The notes beneath the pieces are model-generated. The model saw only the letters and a program-made list of their open reading frames with translations. It ran no database searches and was not told where the DNA came from. From Heyndrickxia sporothermodurans (GTDB taxonomy: Bacteria > Bacillota > Bacilli > Bacillales > Bacillaceae_C): DNA of 64,000 bases. Position numbers and translations under genes: made by a program. The stretch is taken from NCBI GenBank assembly GCA_016756695.1, contig CP066701.1:428001-492000 (forward strand), given 5' to 3'. Shown here piece after piece: positions 16,366 through 24,948 of the stretch (its first letter is position 1; each line of letters opens with the position of its first letter).

Positions 16366-16686
16366 ATGATTATTGTAACAACAGAGAAAATTGCTAATCA
16401 TAAAGTTACTGAAGTGAAAGGTCCAGTATTTGGGTTAACCGTTAGAGCGAGGGGGATCGGCAAAGATATCGTTGCTTCGTTGAAAGGTCTTGTAGGCGGA
16501 GAAATTAATCAGTATACGGAAATGCTGGAGGATGCCAGAAAGCAAGCGATCGATCGCATGGTAGAAAACGCTAGAGCAATGGGCGCGAACGCAATCATTA
16601 TGATGCGCTTTGACTCTGGTGAAATCGGCCAAAACATGAGTGAAATCGTTGCTTATGGAACAGCCGTTATTGTAGAAGAAGAATAA
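16366..16686 (+). CDS. UPF0145/YbjQ-family protein
   Basis: A 106-residue protein of the YbjQ (UPF0145, DUF74) family. It begins M-I-I-V-T-T-E-K-I and has the family core V-R-A-R-G-I-G-K-D-I and G-G-E-I-N-Q-Y-T-E, then A-R-x-x-A-I-D-R-M and G-A-N-A-I-I-M-M-R-F-D. Family members form pentameric rings; their function is unknown. AAAAGGGGCG precedes the ATG. The next gene starts one base after its stop, so the two are translated from one mRNA. Confidence 0.9.
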   Translation: MIIVTTEKIANHKVTEVKGPVFGLTVRARGIGKDIVASLKGLVGGEINQYTEMLEDARKQAIDRMVENARAMGANAIIMMRFDSGEIGQNMSEIVAYGTAVIVEEE

Positions 16687-16687
16687 G

Positions 16688-16915
16688 ATGATGGAATGGA
16701 TTTTCGGCTTTTACGGTATTCAACTCATTGTTCTCCTTATTTTAATCTTAGGATCTTGGTTTATATGGGATCGTCGCTTCAAGACAAAACACGGTCAACA
16801 AGTACCTAAAGGATTCGTCCGAACAAATGAAGTTTCTATCGACCCAACCACAAAGAAAAGATTAGTTGTTTATTTTAATCCGGAAACTGGAGAACGATTT
16901 TATAAAGAAGAATAA
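16688..16915 (+). CDS. small single-pass membrane protein
   Basis: A 75-residue protein with one N-terminal helix (G-I-Q-L-I-V-L-L-I-L-I-L-G-S-W-F-I-W) and a short cytoplasmic tail (V-S-I-D-P-T-T-K-K-R-L-V-V-Y-F-N-P-E-T-G-E-R-F, given here as separate residues) that looks like a beta hairpin. It follows the UPF0145 gene with a one-base gap; the ribosome site GAAGAAGAA lies in that gene's end. I do not recognise a named family. The tight linkage suggests it tethers or partners the YbjQ-like ring at the membrane, which is only a guess. A strong terminator closes the pair. Confidence 0.75.
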   Translation: MMEWIFGFYGIQLIVLLILILGSWFIWDRRFKTKHGQQVPKGFVRTNEVSIDPTTKKRLVVYFNPETGERFYKEE

Positions 16916-16924
16916 AAATCAAGA

Positions 16925-16950
16925 AGGCTGCCAGAAATTATTGGCAGCCT
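16925..16950. terminator. bidirectional terminator
   Basis: Perfect 9-bp stem AGGCTGCCA/TGGCAGCCT with an 8-base loop between two converging genes. The minus-strand side is followed by TCTTGATTTTT. Confidence 0.8.
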
Positions 16951-16973
16951 AAGTAAATAATTACTTGTGAACC

Positions 16974-18452
16974 TTATTTTTCATTATCTGAATCAGCGAT
17001 TTTTTCATCAATAGTTATCTTTTCTTCTTTCCACCAAATGGCCTCTTGTGGATTCTCCAATATATCTGCAATTTCGTGTTTTTCTTCTACTGCTGGAGCT
17101 GAACCACGCAGCGCTTTCCCTGTTGTATCTTTTACAAAAATCATTGTCACAATACCAATTAAACAAGCAGCCATAATATAGTAAGCTGGAACCATTGGGT
17201 TATCTGTCACTTTTATAAGCCACGCCATAACCAATGGTGTTGTTCCACCAAATAAGGAAACCGAAATATTAAAAGTAACGGCGAGGGCAACATATCTTAC
17301 TTCTGTAAAAAATAACGAAGGCAGCATAGACGGCATGGTTGCTTCGAATGTAGCTAAAAGAATAGCTAATATCATTAGTCCAAAAAACACCGTCGTATAA
17401 CTTCCACTTCCAATCATCTTGAATGCTGGGATTGACAGAATAACTATACCTATTAATCCACTTAAAATAATGCGTTTATTCCCTACTCGGTCACTAATAT
17501 AACCCATGAATAAAACGATCGGAATCATGATAAACATGATAATCAAAATGAACAAAAGACCAATTTTTTCTCCATACCCTAGCACAACATTTAAATATGA
17601 TGGCATATATGATAGCAACATATAGTCGACAACATTAAAAAATAAAACTAAAACTATCCCTTTAAGGAGTTGCTGCCAATGATATACAAAAATTTTTTTT
17701 ATTAAGCCTTTTTCCTTTTCTTTATCTTTCCCTTCATTCATTGCTTCAAAGACAGGTGTTTCCTCTAAATTGTTTCTCAAATAAAGACCAATGAGTCCCA
17801 TCGGAGCAGCAATAAAGAACGGGATGCGCCATCCCCAATCAAGCATTTTATCCGGTCCAAGTGTATAACTCAGTATCGTCACAATAGCGGATCCACCGAT
17901 ATAACCAACTAATGTTCCCACTTCCAAACCGCTTGAAAAGAAACCTCTTTTTTTATCGGGAGAGGATTCAGCGATAAATGTCATGGCACCCGAATATTCA
18001 CCGCCCGCGGAAAATCCTTGAACCAGTCTAGCTAAAAGTAAAAGTATTGGAGCCAAATTTCCAATCTTTGCATAGCTCGGTATCAAACCCATACATAGAG
18101 TAGAAAAAGACATTAACACTAATGTGATCGTTAATATCTTTTTTCTTCCTAACTTATCACCCAACATACCAAAAAACATCCCGCCAATAGGACGAACGAG
18201 AAATGCTACAGCAAAAGTAGCAAACGAAAACACTAATTGTAGTGGCCCAGCTGTTTCAGAAAAAAACACCTTTCCTATCGTTACGGCTAAATAAGAGTAA
18301 ATTCCAAAATCAAACCACTCCATCGCATTTCCAAGGGCAGTAGCCACCACCGCTTTTTTTGCCGCTTTTGTATCAACAACCGTAATATCATCTTTTTTAA
18401 GTTTTCTTTTAGGACTTTTTTTACCCCCTGAAATTTTGTCCAATTGCTTCAC
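16974..18452 (-). CDS. proP: MFS metabolite:H+ symporter, ProP-like
   Basis: A 492-residue, 12-helix transporter of the MHS subfamily. Signatures: G-N-A-M-E-W-F-D-F-G-I-Y, R-P-I-G-G-M-F-F-G-M-L-G-D-K-L-G-R-K, R-L-V-Q-G-F-S-A-G-G-E-Y-S-G-A and E-V-G-T-L-V-G-Y, with the central L-E-E-T-P-V-F motif. These point to ProP-type proton symport of osmolytes such as proline, betaine or ectoine. The exact start is uncertain. GTG 18452 has no ribosome site, whereas TTG 18443, three codons later, has AGGTG 6 nt upstream. Single gene, convergent with the UPF0145 pair. A truncated relative lies at 21463-22146. Confidence 0.85.
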   Translation of the reverse strand: MKQLDKISGGKKSPKRKLKKDDITVVDTKAAKKAVVATALGNAMEWFDFGIYSYLAVTIGKVFFSETAGPLQLVFSFATFAVAFLVRPIGGMFFGMLGDKLGRKKILTITLVLMSFSTLCMGLIPSYAKIGNLAPILLLLARLVQGFSAGGEYSGAMTFIAESSPDKKRGFFSSGLEVGTLVGYIGGSAIVTILSYTLGPDKMLDWGWRIPFFIAAPMGLIGLYLRNNLEETPVFEAMNEGKDKEKEKGLIKKIFVYHWQQLLKGIVLVLFFNVVDYMLLSYMPSYLNVVLGYGEKIGLLFILIIMFIMIPIVLFMGYISDRVGNKRIILSGLIGIVILSIPAFKMIGSGSYTTVFFGLMILAILLATFEATMPSMLPSLFFTEVRYVALAVTFNISVSLFGGTTPLVMAWLIKVTDNPMVPAYYIMAACLIGIVTMIFVKDTTGKALRGSAPAVEEKHEIADILENPQEAIWWKEEKITIDEKIADSDNEK

Positions 18453-18943
18453 CTATATTCTTATTAAAAGTTATAATTTAATGTTATTTTGAACTGACTT
18501 CTTTATTTCTATTCCGATTGGTTTTCTACTACACTCATACCGTACATTAACAATATTTTCGGGTTCGCCCATATCAAAGCCGCTAAAGGTAATTAGTGGA
18601 ATTATCTTAAAAAATTAGAAGAAGGTCAAAAAAGGGTAAAATCGAAGCATTAACATTCTCTGCAGATAAGAATGTTGATTTTGCTTTAAGAATTAGTGTT
18701 ACATTAATTATAAATATTACCAACTTTATGGTCAAATTTGGTGCTTTGTTTTATTCCATTTACTTCTTTTGTTTAATTTCTTTTTCTTCACTTTTTGTTA
18801 AAATATTTTCCTAGTAGTTTTATATGGAAAAAGTGTGTAGTGGCTCCTTATTGGTCGTAAAGTAAAGAAAAAAAAGAGGCTTCCAAAAAGTTTAGCAACT
18901 TAATGAAATACCTTCTTAAAAAGCTTAATATTTAGTTAAAATA
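18453..18943. other. 490-bp intergenic region, no gene seen
   Basis: Between the ProP-like gene start and the pxpA stop. It is AT-rich, with a hairpin AACATTCT/AGAATGTT near 18651-18674 followed by GATTTTGC that could be a terminator relic. No open frame over 40 codons with a ribosome site was seen on either strand. The promoter of the transporter should lie near 18460-18560, but I could not place it. Confidence 0.5.
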
Positions 18944-19708
18944 CTACACGGAAAACGGAGCAATCTCAATATCCATACTTTCAAGCTTTTGTTTTATCGT
19001 TCTAATCATGTCTAAAGCAGTCGGAGTATCACCATGGACGCAAATCGTTTCTCCTTGCACTTCCATTTCCTCACCATCAAAGGTTGTCACTTTTCCTTCT
19101 GTCACCATTTTTAATACTCTCTCTGCAACAATGTCTGGATCAGTAATGACAGCACCTTTTTGTTTTCTTGATACTAACGAAAAATCGCTATTGTATTCTC
19201 GATCAGCAAACAATTCTAAAATAAAAGGTAATCCTTTTTCTTTTGCTACCAAATGTAATTGAGAGTTAGGCTTAACCATGATAGGTAGATCTGGTTTAAC
19301 GGCAAGTACTGCATCCACTATATTTGTAGCCATTTCTTTATCTGAATCTGCCATATTATTCATATTTCCGTGCGGTTTTACATGACGAAGTGGTGTTTCA
19401 TGTTTTTGACAAAATATATCGAGTGCACCAATTTGATAAATAATCAAATTCATTAAGTCTTTTCTTGACATGTCAATATTCCGTCGCCCAAAACCAGCTA
19501 AATCTTGAAATCCCGGATGCGCCCCGACCCCAACACCATATTTTTTGGCCATCGCTACTGTATGGTCCATCGTGTTAGGATCGCCGCCATGGAATCCGCA
19601 GGCAACATTTACAGAAGATATTAATTTTATCACTTCATCATCGAAGCCAAGTTTATAAACCCCAAAACTTTCTCCCATATCACAATTCAAATCAATGGTT
19701 TTTCTCAT
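18944..19708 (-). CDS. pxpA: 5-oxoprolinase subunit PxpA (LamB/YcsF family)
   Basis: A 254-residue protein. It has the family start D-L-N-C-D-M-G-E-S-F-G, the V-N-V-A-C-G-F-H-G-G-D-P motif, G-V-G-A-H-P-G-F-Q-D and H-V-K-P-H-G, and ends with C-V-H-G-D-T-P. With PxpB and PxpC it forms the prokaryotic ATP-dependent 5-oxoprolinase that turns pyroglutamate into glutamate. Length and residues are normal. The order transporter-pxpB-pxpC-pxpA on one strand is a usual operon arrangement. It is the last gene of the leftward cluster; no clear terminator follows. Confidence 0.93.
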   Translation of the reverse strand: MRKTIDLNCDMGESFGVYKLGFDDEVIKLISSVNVACGFHGGDPNTMDHTVAMAKKYGVGVGAHPGFQDLAGFGRRNIDMSRKDLMNLIIYQIGALDIFCQKHETPLRHVKPHGNMNNMADSDKEMATNIVDAVLAVKPDLPIMVKPNSQLHLVAKEKGLPFILELFADREYNSDFSLVSRKQKGAVITDPDIVAERVLKMVTEGKVTTFDGEEMEVQGETICVHGDTPTALDMIRTIKQKLESMDIEIAPFSV

Positions 19709-19727
19709 TTTACACTCTCCTAACCTA

Positions 19728-20675
19728 TCAGTTATTCGAATACGCTTTCAAGATAGAAAAATCATGTTCTTTTTCTTTTAATAGGACGTGTGCTTCTTCT
19801 ACAGTAATTCTTTCGAATGTTATCCTGTCTCCCGGCTTCACTTGAGCTAATTTCGGTAGATCTACCGTGATTACTCCCCCTATTTTCGTATACCCGCCTA
19901 CACTTTGCCTTCCGACTAAAAATATAATTGGCTGTCCATTTTTAGGAACTTGAATGGCCCCAAAAAATATCCCCTCAGACGTGATATCCGCCCCTCCTAT
20001 ATGTTCTATTACAGGTCCTTCTAGTCTGCAGCCCATTCGGTTCACATCTTTGGTTGCCTTATACGTAGAGGAAAGGAATGTATCTATCGCTTTTTTTGAA
20101 AAGGCTCCCTCTTGAGGACCAAGTATGACTCTCAGGTGAAATGAATTAGTGTAAGTAGGGATTAAATATTCAGGAAGACGACGCCTAATCCCTTGAAACT
20201 GGCTAAGTGGCTGCTCCTTAAAAGGAATAATATCACCTTTTTTAAGTGCTCTTCCTTCTATTCCACCAATTTTTCCAATTGTATCTGTGGATCTACTTCC
20301 TAATATCTCCGGAACAGTAATTCCACCTAGTACACTGATATATGCTCTACAACCGGACCTGCATCCTGCAAAATGAATAACATCCCCTTCATTTACTTTC
20401 ACGGAACACCACATTGGGGAAGGAACTCCGTTAATTGTAAAAGTAAGGTCCCCTCCTGTCACCGCTATAACAGTCTGCTTTAATGATTTCATTTTTAATC
20501 CCATGAGAGTTACCTCTAATACTGCTGAAGATTCGGGGTTCCCCACTAAAATATTGGCTACCCTATGAGAGTAATGATCGGCGGATCCAGATACAGCCAG
20601 CCCATATTTTTGGTATCCTGGTCTCCCTAAATCTTGAACGGTTGTAAATACGCCTGGGTGAATGACTTCAAAAAT
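19728..20675 (-). CDS. pxpC: 5-oxoprolinase subunit PxpC (KipA), probable ATT start
   Basis: About 315 residues of the biotin-dependent carboxyltransferase-like family. The conserved N-terminus I-H-P-G-V-F-T-T-V-Q-D-L-G-R-P-G-Y-Q is read upstream of the first ATG at 20546, so that ATG cannot be the true start. Further motifs are G-C-R-S-G-C-R-A-Y, I-E-G-R-A-L and V-G-R-Q-S-V-G-G-Y. No ATG, GTG or TTG is in frame between the AAAGGAGG at 20684-20691 and the conserved sequence. The codon at the right distance (8 nt) and at the family's Met position is ATT (20675). Either a rare ATT start or a point mutation. Confidence 0.85.
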   Translation of the reverse strand: MFEVIHPGVFTTVQDLGRPGYQKYGLAVSGSADHYSHRVANILVGNPESSAVLEVTLMGLKMKSLKQTVIAVTGGDLTFTINGVPSPMWCSVKVNEGDVIHFAGCRSGCRAYISVLGGITVPEILGSRSTDTIGKIGGIEGRALKKGDIIPFKEQPLSQFQGIRRRLPEYLIPTYTNSFHLRVILGPQEGAFSKKAIDTFLSSTYKATKDVNRMGCRLEGPVIEHIGGADITSEGIFFGAIQVPKNGQPIIFLVGRQSVGGYTKIGGVITVDLPKLAQVKPGDRITFERITVEEAHVLLKEKEHDFSILKAYSNN

Positions 20676-20709
20676 AACAAATTCCTCCTTTCCCTGAACT
20701 GGTGTCTAT

Positions 20710-21432
20710 TCAATTTTTAATTACAGGAATATATTTTCCATCTTCAACTTGTTCTTTTATTTCATTAAATTCGTCGATCTGTATTTCTTTAAAAGTCACT
20801 TTATCGCCCGCATGTAGTAAAAATGGCTGGTTTGCCTGCCAATCATATAAGCGCATCGGAGTTTGTCCAATTAATCTCCATCCTCCCGGACTTTCAACAG
20901 GATAAATACCCGTTTGATTATTTGCAATCCCTACACTCCCAGAAGGAATAGAAATCCGGGGATTTTCTAAACGAGGAGTAGCGATTCTTTTTGACATACC
21001 TCCCATAAAAGGAAAGCCAGGTGTAAATCCCATAAAATAAACTAAATAGCTGGCGTCACTATGAATAGAAATAACTTCTTTTGGTGATAGCTTGTTATAA
21101 GTAGCCACACTTTCCAGATCAGGTCCATGTTCCCCACCATATAGAACAGGAATTTCAATATGTCTTCTTTTTTCATATTTATTACTGTCATTATTGGTTT
21201 CTAAATATTTGAGCAGCTCGACAGCTTGTTGGTAAGACAGTCGTAAAGGATTGTATTGAACAAGTATTGAACGGTAGCCGATAATAACTTCGCCAAAACC
21301 TTCTTCCGTCTTGTCTTCAATAAGTTTTGATAAATGGATGATCCGTTTATTTGTTTTTTCATCGATCCCTGCATCGAGCTCCATCAAGATCGCTGAATCT
21401 CCAGCAGCTTTATATCTAAATTCCAATTTCAT
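20710..21432 (-). CDS. pxpB: 5-oxoprolinase subunit PxpB (KipI)
   Basis: A 240-residue protein of the allophanate-hydrolase-subunit-1 family. It opens with F-R-Y-K-A-A-G-D-S-A-I-L-M-E-L and has I-P-V-L-Y-G-G-E-H-G-P-D-L, then F-M-G-F-T-P-G-F-P-F-M-G-G and I-P-S-G-S-V-G-I-A-N-N-Q-T-G-I-Y-P (spelled out in parts). P-G-G-W-R-L-I-G-Q-T-P follows. These are diagnostic. It pairs with PxpC; in B. subtilis the homologues also act as the sporulation kinase inhibitor KipI and its antagonist. ATG 21432 follows AAGGG. It lies 30 bp after the truncated transporter and 35 bp before pxpC. Confidence 0.92.
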   Translation of the reverse strand: MKLEFRYKAAGDSAILMELDAGIDEKTNKRIIHLSKLIEDKTEEGFGEVIIGYRSILVQYNPLRLSYQQAVELLKYLETNNDSNKYEKRRHIEIPVLYGGEHGPDLESVATYNKLSPKEVISIHSDASYLVYFMGFTPGFPFMGGMSKRIATPRLENPRISIPSGSVGIANNQTGIYPVESPGGWRLIGQTPMRLYDWQANQPFLLHAGDKVTFKEIQIDEFNEIKEQVEDGKYIPVIKN

Positions 21433-21462
21433 CAATCCCTTAAAAGGTACTCTAAAAGATTA

Positions 21463-22146
21463 TTAATCTTCTTTATGATATTTAACGTCCACAAATTTTA
21501 ATGCAATTAACGCTATTACTCCTGCAATTATAATATATCCACTAATGGCGTATCCGGTATCAAATTTATTAAGAAGATAGGTAGAAATCAATGGAGCTAC
21601 TCCCCCACCAATCAAACCTCTAAACATAAAAGTAATAGCTGATCCACTAAATCTAAGATGTGCCGGGAAACTAGCGGCAATAACCGGAGCCAACGGTGCC
21701 CACATAATAGAGTGAATGATAAATGCTATAATAATGGCCAAGAAAATTAATCCTGTACTTTTAGTATTTAGTAAATAAAAATACGGCAAAGCCCATAAAA
21801 TAAGTAGTATATTACCAAATCCAAGTATTTTTTTTGGACTTATTTTATCGCTTAAATATCCAAATAAAGAGATTGCGAATACGGCTATAACTGCACCTAC
21901 AAGTGTTGCATTAACAAAAATTGATTTATCTAAGCCTAAAAATTTTATTCCGTAGGTCGTCGTATAGAAAGCAAACACTCCAAATGCAATATCACTACTA
22001 ACATTTGAAAATACTCCGGATATTACCTGTTTAGGATAATGCTTAAACACGGAAACAAAAGGTAATTTAGGTAACTCCTTTTCTTCGAGCGCTTTTTTAA
22101 ACGAAGGAGTTTCTAGCAAATTGAATCTAATCACTAATCCAATAAT
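21463..22146 (-). pseudogene. MFS (MHS-type) transporter, N-terminal half deleted
   Basis: The frame encodes the C-terminal half of an MHS-family transporter. It enters at V-I-I-G-L-V-I-R-F-N-L-L-E-T-P-S-F, the loop after helix 6, then has six helices and a short tail K-F-V-D-V-K-Y-H-K-E-D. The frame stays open up to 22146, exactly where IS6-like sequence begins, so about 200 N-terminal residues were removed by the element. Position inside the pxp operon suggests it once imported 5-oxoproline or a related acid. The GTG at 22134 would give half a transporter, almost certainly not functional. Confidence 0.88.
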
Positions 22147-22610
22147 TACACAAGGATTTGGATCGGATCATGGATCTGTTTCTTTTGTCACCTTGTTTGC
22201 GGCGTATTTTAACTTTCTACGACCACATGCATCCCTAGAGGGCAAGGTACCCGTTGTGAATCCAAAGTTATCAGGACTTCCTACCATGCCTGCGCGTTGG
22301 ACAAAGCTCATCGAGTTAGCTCAACGATGGATAGTCGAACAAAGATCCGCCTAACTTTTTGTTTAGCAGAGCCCTTGGACAAATTTAGCAATCGGCGGAG
22401 CGAACTCTTGACAAACCGAACTTGCCAATGGTTTAAAATGAAAATACCAAGGGCTTATTTGGTATGCCTTCTTTTTGTCCCCTTCGCCCTTGTTAACCTT
22501 GGATCAAACCATTGGCGTGTTTGTCAAGAGCGATTGCGGGAGCTCCCCACCTAATAAATGGAAAGTAACCTAAACAACTATTTAGTTTTCATAGAACTTT
22601 TTACAATACC
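22147..22610 (+). mobile_element. IS6-like element, copy B: right-end fragment
   Basis: The 464 bp are identical by eye to 34049-34512 of copy C, covering the last 68 codons of the transposase, the subterminal structured region and the right terminal repeat ending ACAATACC. The left 1.4 kb of the element is missing, and its place is taken by the truncated transporter gene. No target duplication is present. This fits an IS-driven adjacent deletion. Identity with copy C implies recent spread or gene conversion. Confidence 0.9.
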
Positions 22611-22630
22611 AATTAACAAAATTTTAAATG

Positions 22631-23428
22631 TTATAAACCTTGCTTATACAAATTAGGTACGCGACTAGAGAATACGGGTACTTTTTGGCGAACTTCCAAT
22701 GTTTCTTCAATATTAATTGAAATATATAGCGTTTCTTCAACTGTTGTTGATCCTTCTATCAATGTATCTCCCGATGGATTAACGACCATGGAGTTGCCAG
22801 CAAAAGTAGTGGATTGATACGAGCCAACGTTGTTGCAGGAAACAACAAATAATTGATTTTCGATCGCGCGTGTAATTTGAATGTTTCTCCAATGGTTAAG
22901 TCGTTCTATAGGCCATTCTGCGACGATAAACAATACTTCGGCTCCTTCTAATGCAAGTGGACGGATAACTTCCGGAAAACGTAAGTCATAGCAAATGATA
23001 AGTCCCATCTTAATTCCATCAAGTTCGAAAACTTCAGGTACGATTCGCCCCCCCTCTAAATACTTCGGCTCGTTTAGCATCGGGACCAAATGGACTTTAT
23101 CATATTGATAAATCGCTTCTCCTTGTCGGTTTATTACAACCGCTGTGTTAAAGATCTTTCCATTGACCTTATTTGCAAAAGAGCCGCCAATAATATTGAT
23201 GTTAAAAGTTTGGGCCATCGTTTGAAGGAAAGGTATAATCGTTTGGCCGTTATCGTCTGCATAATGATGAATGTCCTCCAAAGTGTAGGAGGTAGTCCAC
23301 ATTTCAGGTAATACAATGACGTCCGGACCGGAGTTTTTCACTTCCTTTTCAATCCATGCACGTACTTTTTTCATATTTTCCATTGGATTACCAGGGATGA
23401 TTTCCATTTGGTAAATTGAAATTTTCAT
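22631..23428 (-). CDS. carbon-nitrogen (nitrilase-family) hydrolase
   Basis: A 265-residue enzyme with the complete nitrilase triad: Glu42 in V-L-P-E-M-W, Lys111 in Y-D-K-V-H-L and Cys146 in I-C-Y-D-L-R-F-P-E. The I-C-Y-D-L-R-F-P-E sequence and length are typical of omega-amidase-like members that hydrolyse small amides of dicarboxylic acids. In this GntR-led cluster beside 5-oxoprolinase it probably acts on an amide or cyclic-imide-derived substrate; that is inference. It starts 3 bp after the DUF2848 gene ends, so the two are one transcript. Its downstream neighbour is now the IS6-like fragment. Confidence 0.85.
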   Translation of the reverse strand: MKISIYQMEIIPGNPMENMKKVRAWIEKEVKNSGPDVIVLPEMWTTSYTLEDIHHYADDNGQTIIPFLQTMAQTFNINIIGGSFANKVNGKIFNTAVVINRQGEAIYQYDKVHLVPMLNEPKYLEGGRIVPEVFELDGIKMGLIICYDLRFPEVIRPLALEGAEVLFIVAEWPIERLNHWRNIQITRAIENQLFVVSCNNVGSYQSTTFAGNSMVVNPSGDTLIEGSTTVEETLYISINIEETLEVRQKVPVFSSRVPNLYKQGL

Positions 23429-23431
23429 CTC

Positions 23432-24118
23432 TTACGCCTCCAAATCTAAGCGGGTAATAGCATATTCCGCATGTATTTCATCATTTCTTACATTGTCAAT
23501 GAATGCCATTTTAAATCCGCTACCATATTTAAATCCTTCTAATAGTGGTACAGTTCCCGAGAAGATGACGCAATTTCTCATAGAAATGTTCTTCTTATTG
23601 AGAAAAGCTTTTATATCATCCAAAGGAATAATTGCGTCAATCTTCGCCATTTGGTAATCCTGCCAATGACCGTCTATATAAACTTGTGAAGTTAATATAA
23701 GGTCATCCCAGTGATCAATTACGTCGTTAAGCTTCCATGCCTTATGAGCAAGCGGTTTATCGCAAATTTGTTTTGATTGGTTAATATCAATGGTTTCCAG
23801 TGATCGGTCTGTATGATCGCTGCCTACAGTAATGTATACATCATCATCTGAATCTCCGAATATTAGAACAATTTCCGCTTCACCACTTGATTCTCCACCA
23901 AGTACTTCAATTTCCTCAGTTTGATTAAGACTATTTCTGCGAACTGGATAGAGTGTCGGGATTTCTGCCGGACGTGGTACGCCGATTTTTTCTAGTTCAT
24001 CAATATGCTCCATTGTTTTTTCTATATTGCGACCGGCATACCCTATACAATAAACAGAGTTTATAGTAATCTCTTTATCTTCGTTATTAATAGTTAACGG
24101 TAATGTTATCGTTTTCAA
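23432..24118 (-). CDS. DUF2848 family protein
   Basis: A 228-residue protein with the DUF2848 pattern: early C-I-G-Y-A-G-R, then G-V-P-R-P-A-E-I-P-T-L-Y-P-V, a G-x-x-S-G-E-A-E motif, G-S-D-H-T-D-R, a K-Q-I-C-D-K-P-L motif and late C-V-I-F-S-G-T-V-P. The fold is thought to resemble fumarylacetoacetate hydrolases, with S-D-H-T-D-R likely near the active site. TTG 24118 is chosen as start because GAGGGGGAG lies just before it. It falls one base after the GntR stop; the longer ATG frame at 24157 would overlap GntR. Probably a catabolic hydrolase or isomerase in the same pathway. Confidence 0.78.
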   Translation of the reverse strand: MKTITLPLTINNEDKEITINSVYCIGYAGRNIEKTMEHIDELEKIGVPRPAEIPTLYPVRRNSLNQTEEIEVLGGESSGEAEIVLIFGDSDDDVYITVGSDHTDRSLETIDINQSKQICDKPLAHKAWKLNDVIDHWDDLILTSQVYIDGHWQDYQMAKIDAIIPLDDIKAFLNKKNISMRNCVIFSGTVPLLEGFKYGSGFKMAFIDNVRNDEIHAEYAITRLDLEA

Positions 24119-24119
24119 T

Positions 24120-24803
24120 TTACTCCCCCTCTTCGGAAACGCTTTCATTAGTTGCATTTAGACTTGATAAAATAGCTGTTCGAGTATGCTCGATATGCTC
24201 TAATGCAGCCTTTTTTGCTTTTTCTACTTCTTTATTTTTTAGACAATCAATGATTCGCGCATGCTCTTTTAATGTTTGTTCCTTTCGATTAGGTAAATTC
24301 ACCGCACTAACACCAAACCACCTTATTTGTTCACTTACCGTATTCATTAAATATACAAGACGGCGATTTCCACTCAATTCAGAAAGGTAAATATGAAAAT
24401 CTTTATCTACTGATATGAATTGTCCATTATCTTCCACCTGACCAAGCTGTTTTACGTAAATTTCATTTAGCTGTTCAATGTCCCTCTCTTTAATGATCGG
24501 GATAATCAGTTCGATAATTAGACTTTCAAGTGCTTTTCTAATTTGAATCACTTCTTCAACATCCGAAATTGTAATTTGACTAACGAATGTCCCTTTTCTC
24601 GGTATAGACTTCACCCAACCTTCCATCTCCAATAGTAGAATAGCTTCTCTTACAGGGGTTCGACTAATTTCTAAGCTTTCGCCTAAGTCCCTTTCAAATA
24701 AAGCGCTTCCCGGAGGAATCTTTTGTAAAATGATTGCATTTTTAATTCCTTCATATGCTTGTTGCTTCAGAGAAGGAGCCTGCTGTACTTTAAATAGGCT
24801 CAT
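24120..24803 (-). CDS. GntR-family (FadR/FCD-type) regulator
   Basis: A 227-residue regulator. The N-terminal winged helix contains L-F-E-R-D-L-G-E-S-L-E-I-S-R-T-P-V-R-E-A-I (the GntR recognition segment), and the C-terminal all-helical FCD domain carries the metal/ligand residues in D-x-x-F-H and E-H-A-R-I-I. ATG 24803 follows GGGAGGG. The in-frame ATG at 24836 lies inside the operator and is rejected. It heads the leftward cluster, so it probably controls DUF2848, the amide hydrolase and, before IS disruption, the transporter and pxpBCA. A palindrome just downstream of its promoter suggests autoregulation. Confidence 0.88.
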   Translation of the reverse strand: MSLFKVQQAPSLKQQAYEGIKNAIILQKIPPGSALFERDLGESLEISRTPVREAILLLEMEGWVKSIPRKGTFVSQITISDVEEVIQIRKALESLIIELIIPIIKERDIEQLNEIYVKQLGQVEDNGQFISVDKDFHIYLSELSGNRRLVYLMNTVSEQIRWFGVSAVNLPNRKEQTLKEHARIIDCLKNKEVEKAKKAALEHIEHTRTAILSSLNATNESVSEEGE

Positions 24804-24830
24804 CCTATATCTCCCTCCCATTCTGGCATG

Positions 24831-24880
24831 TGGCATGCCAGTTATATTTACAGTTTATTTAGAGTAGTTATTTTTGTCAA
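24831..24880 (-). promoter_or_regulatory. sigma-A promoter with GntR-type operator
   Basis: On the minus strand TTGACA (24875-24880) and TAAACT (24852-24857) are 17 bp apart. The perfect palindrome TGGCATGCCA lies at 24831-24840, right at the expected transcript start, with a further TGGCATG half-site at 24824. Placement suits repression by the GntR protein encoded next. Confidence 0.75.
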
Positions 24881-24915
24881 TATATTTAAAGAATATAAAC
24901 CACCTTGAATAATAA

Positions 24916-24948
24916 AAAAGCTGAAGAAAAATTTAATCTTCAGCTTTT
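24916..24948 (-). terminator. terminator after the MFS pump gene
   Basis: A 12-bp stem AAAAGCTGAAGA/TCTTCAGCTTTT with a short loop. It is symmetrical, but the only gene reading towards it is the leftward pump at 25157-26320. The 200 bp between that gene's stop and this hairpin holds no convincing gene. Confidence 0.75.

Noticed and set aside
18453-18943. Degraded gene in the 490-bp gap
   Set aside because: No frame or motif could be matched to a family on either strand.
23134-23316. Short frames inside the nitrilase-type hydrolase gene
   Set aside because: They overlap a gene with a complete catalytic triad and have no independent signals.
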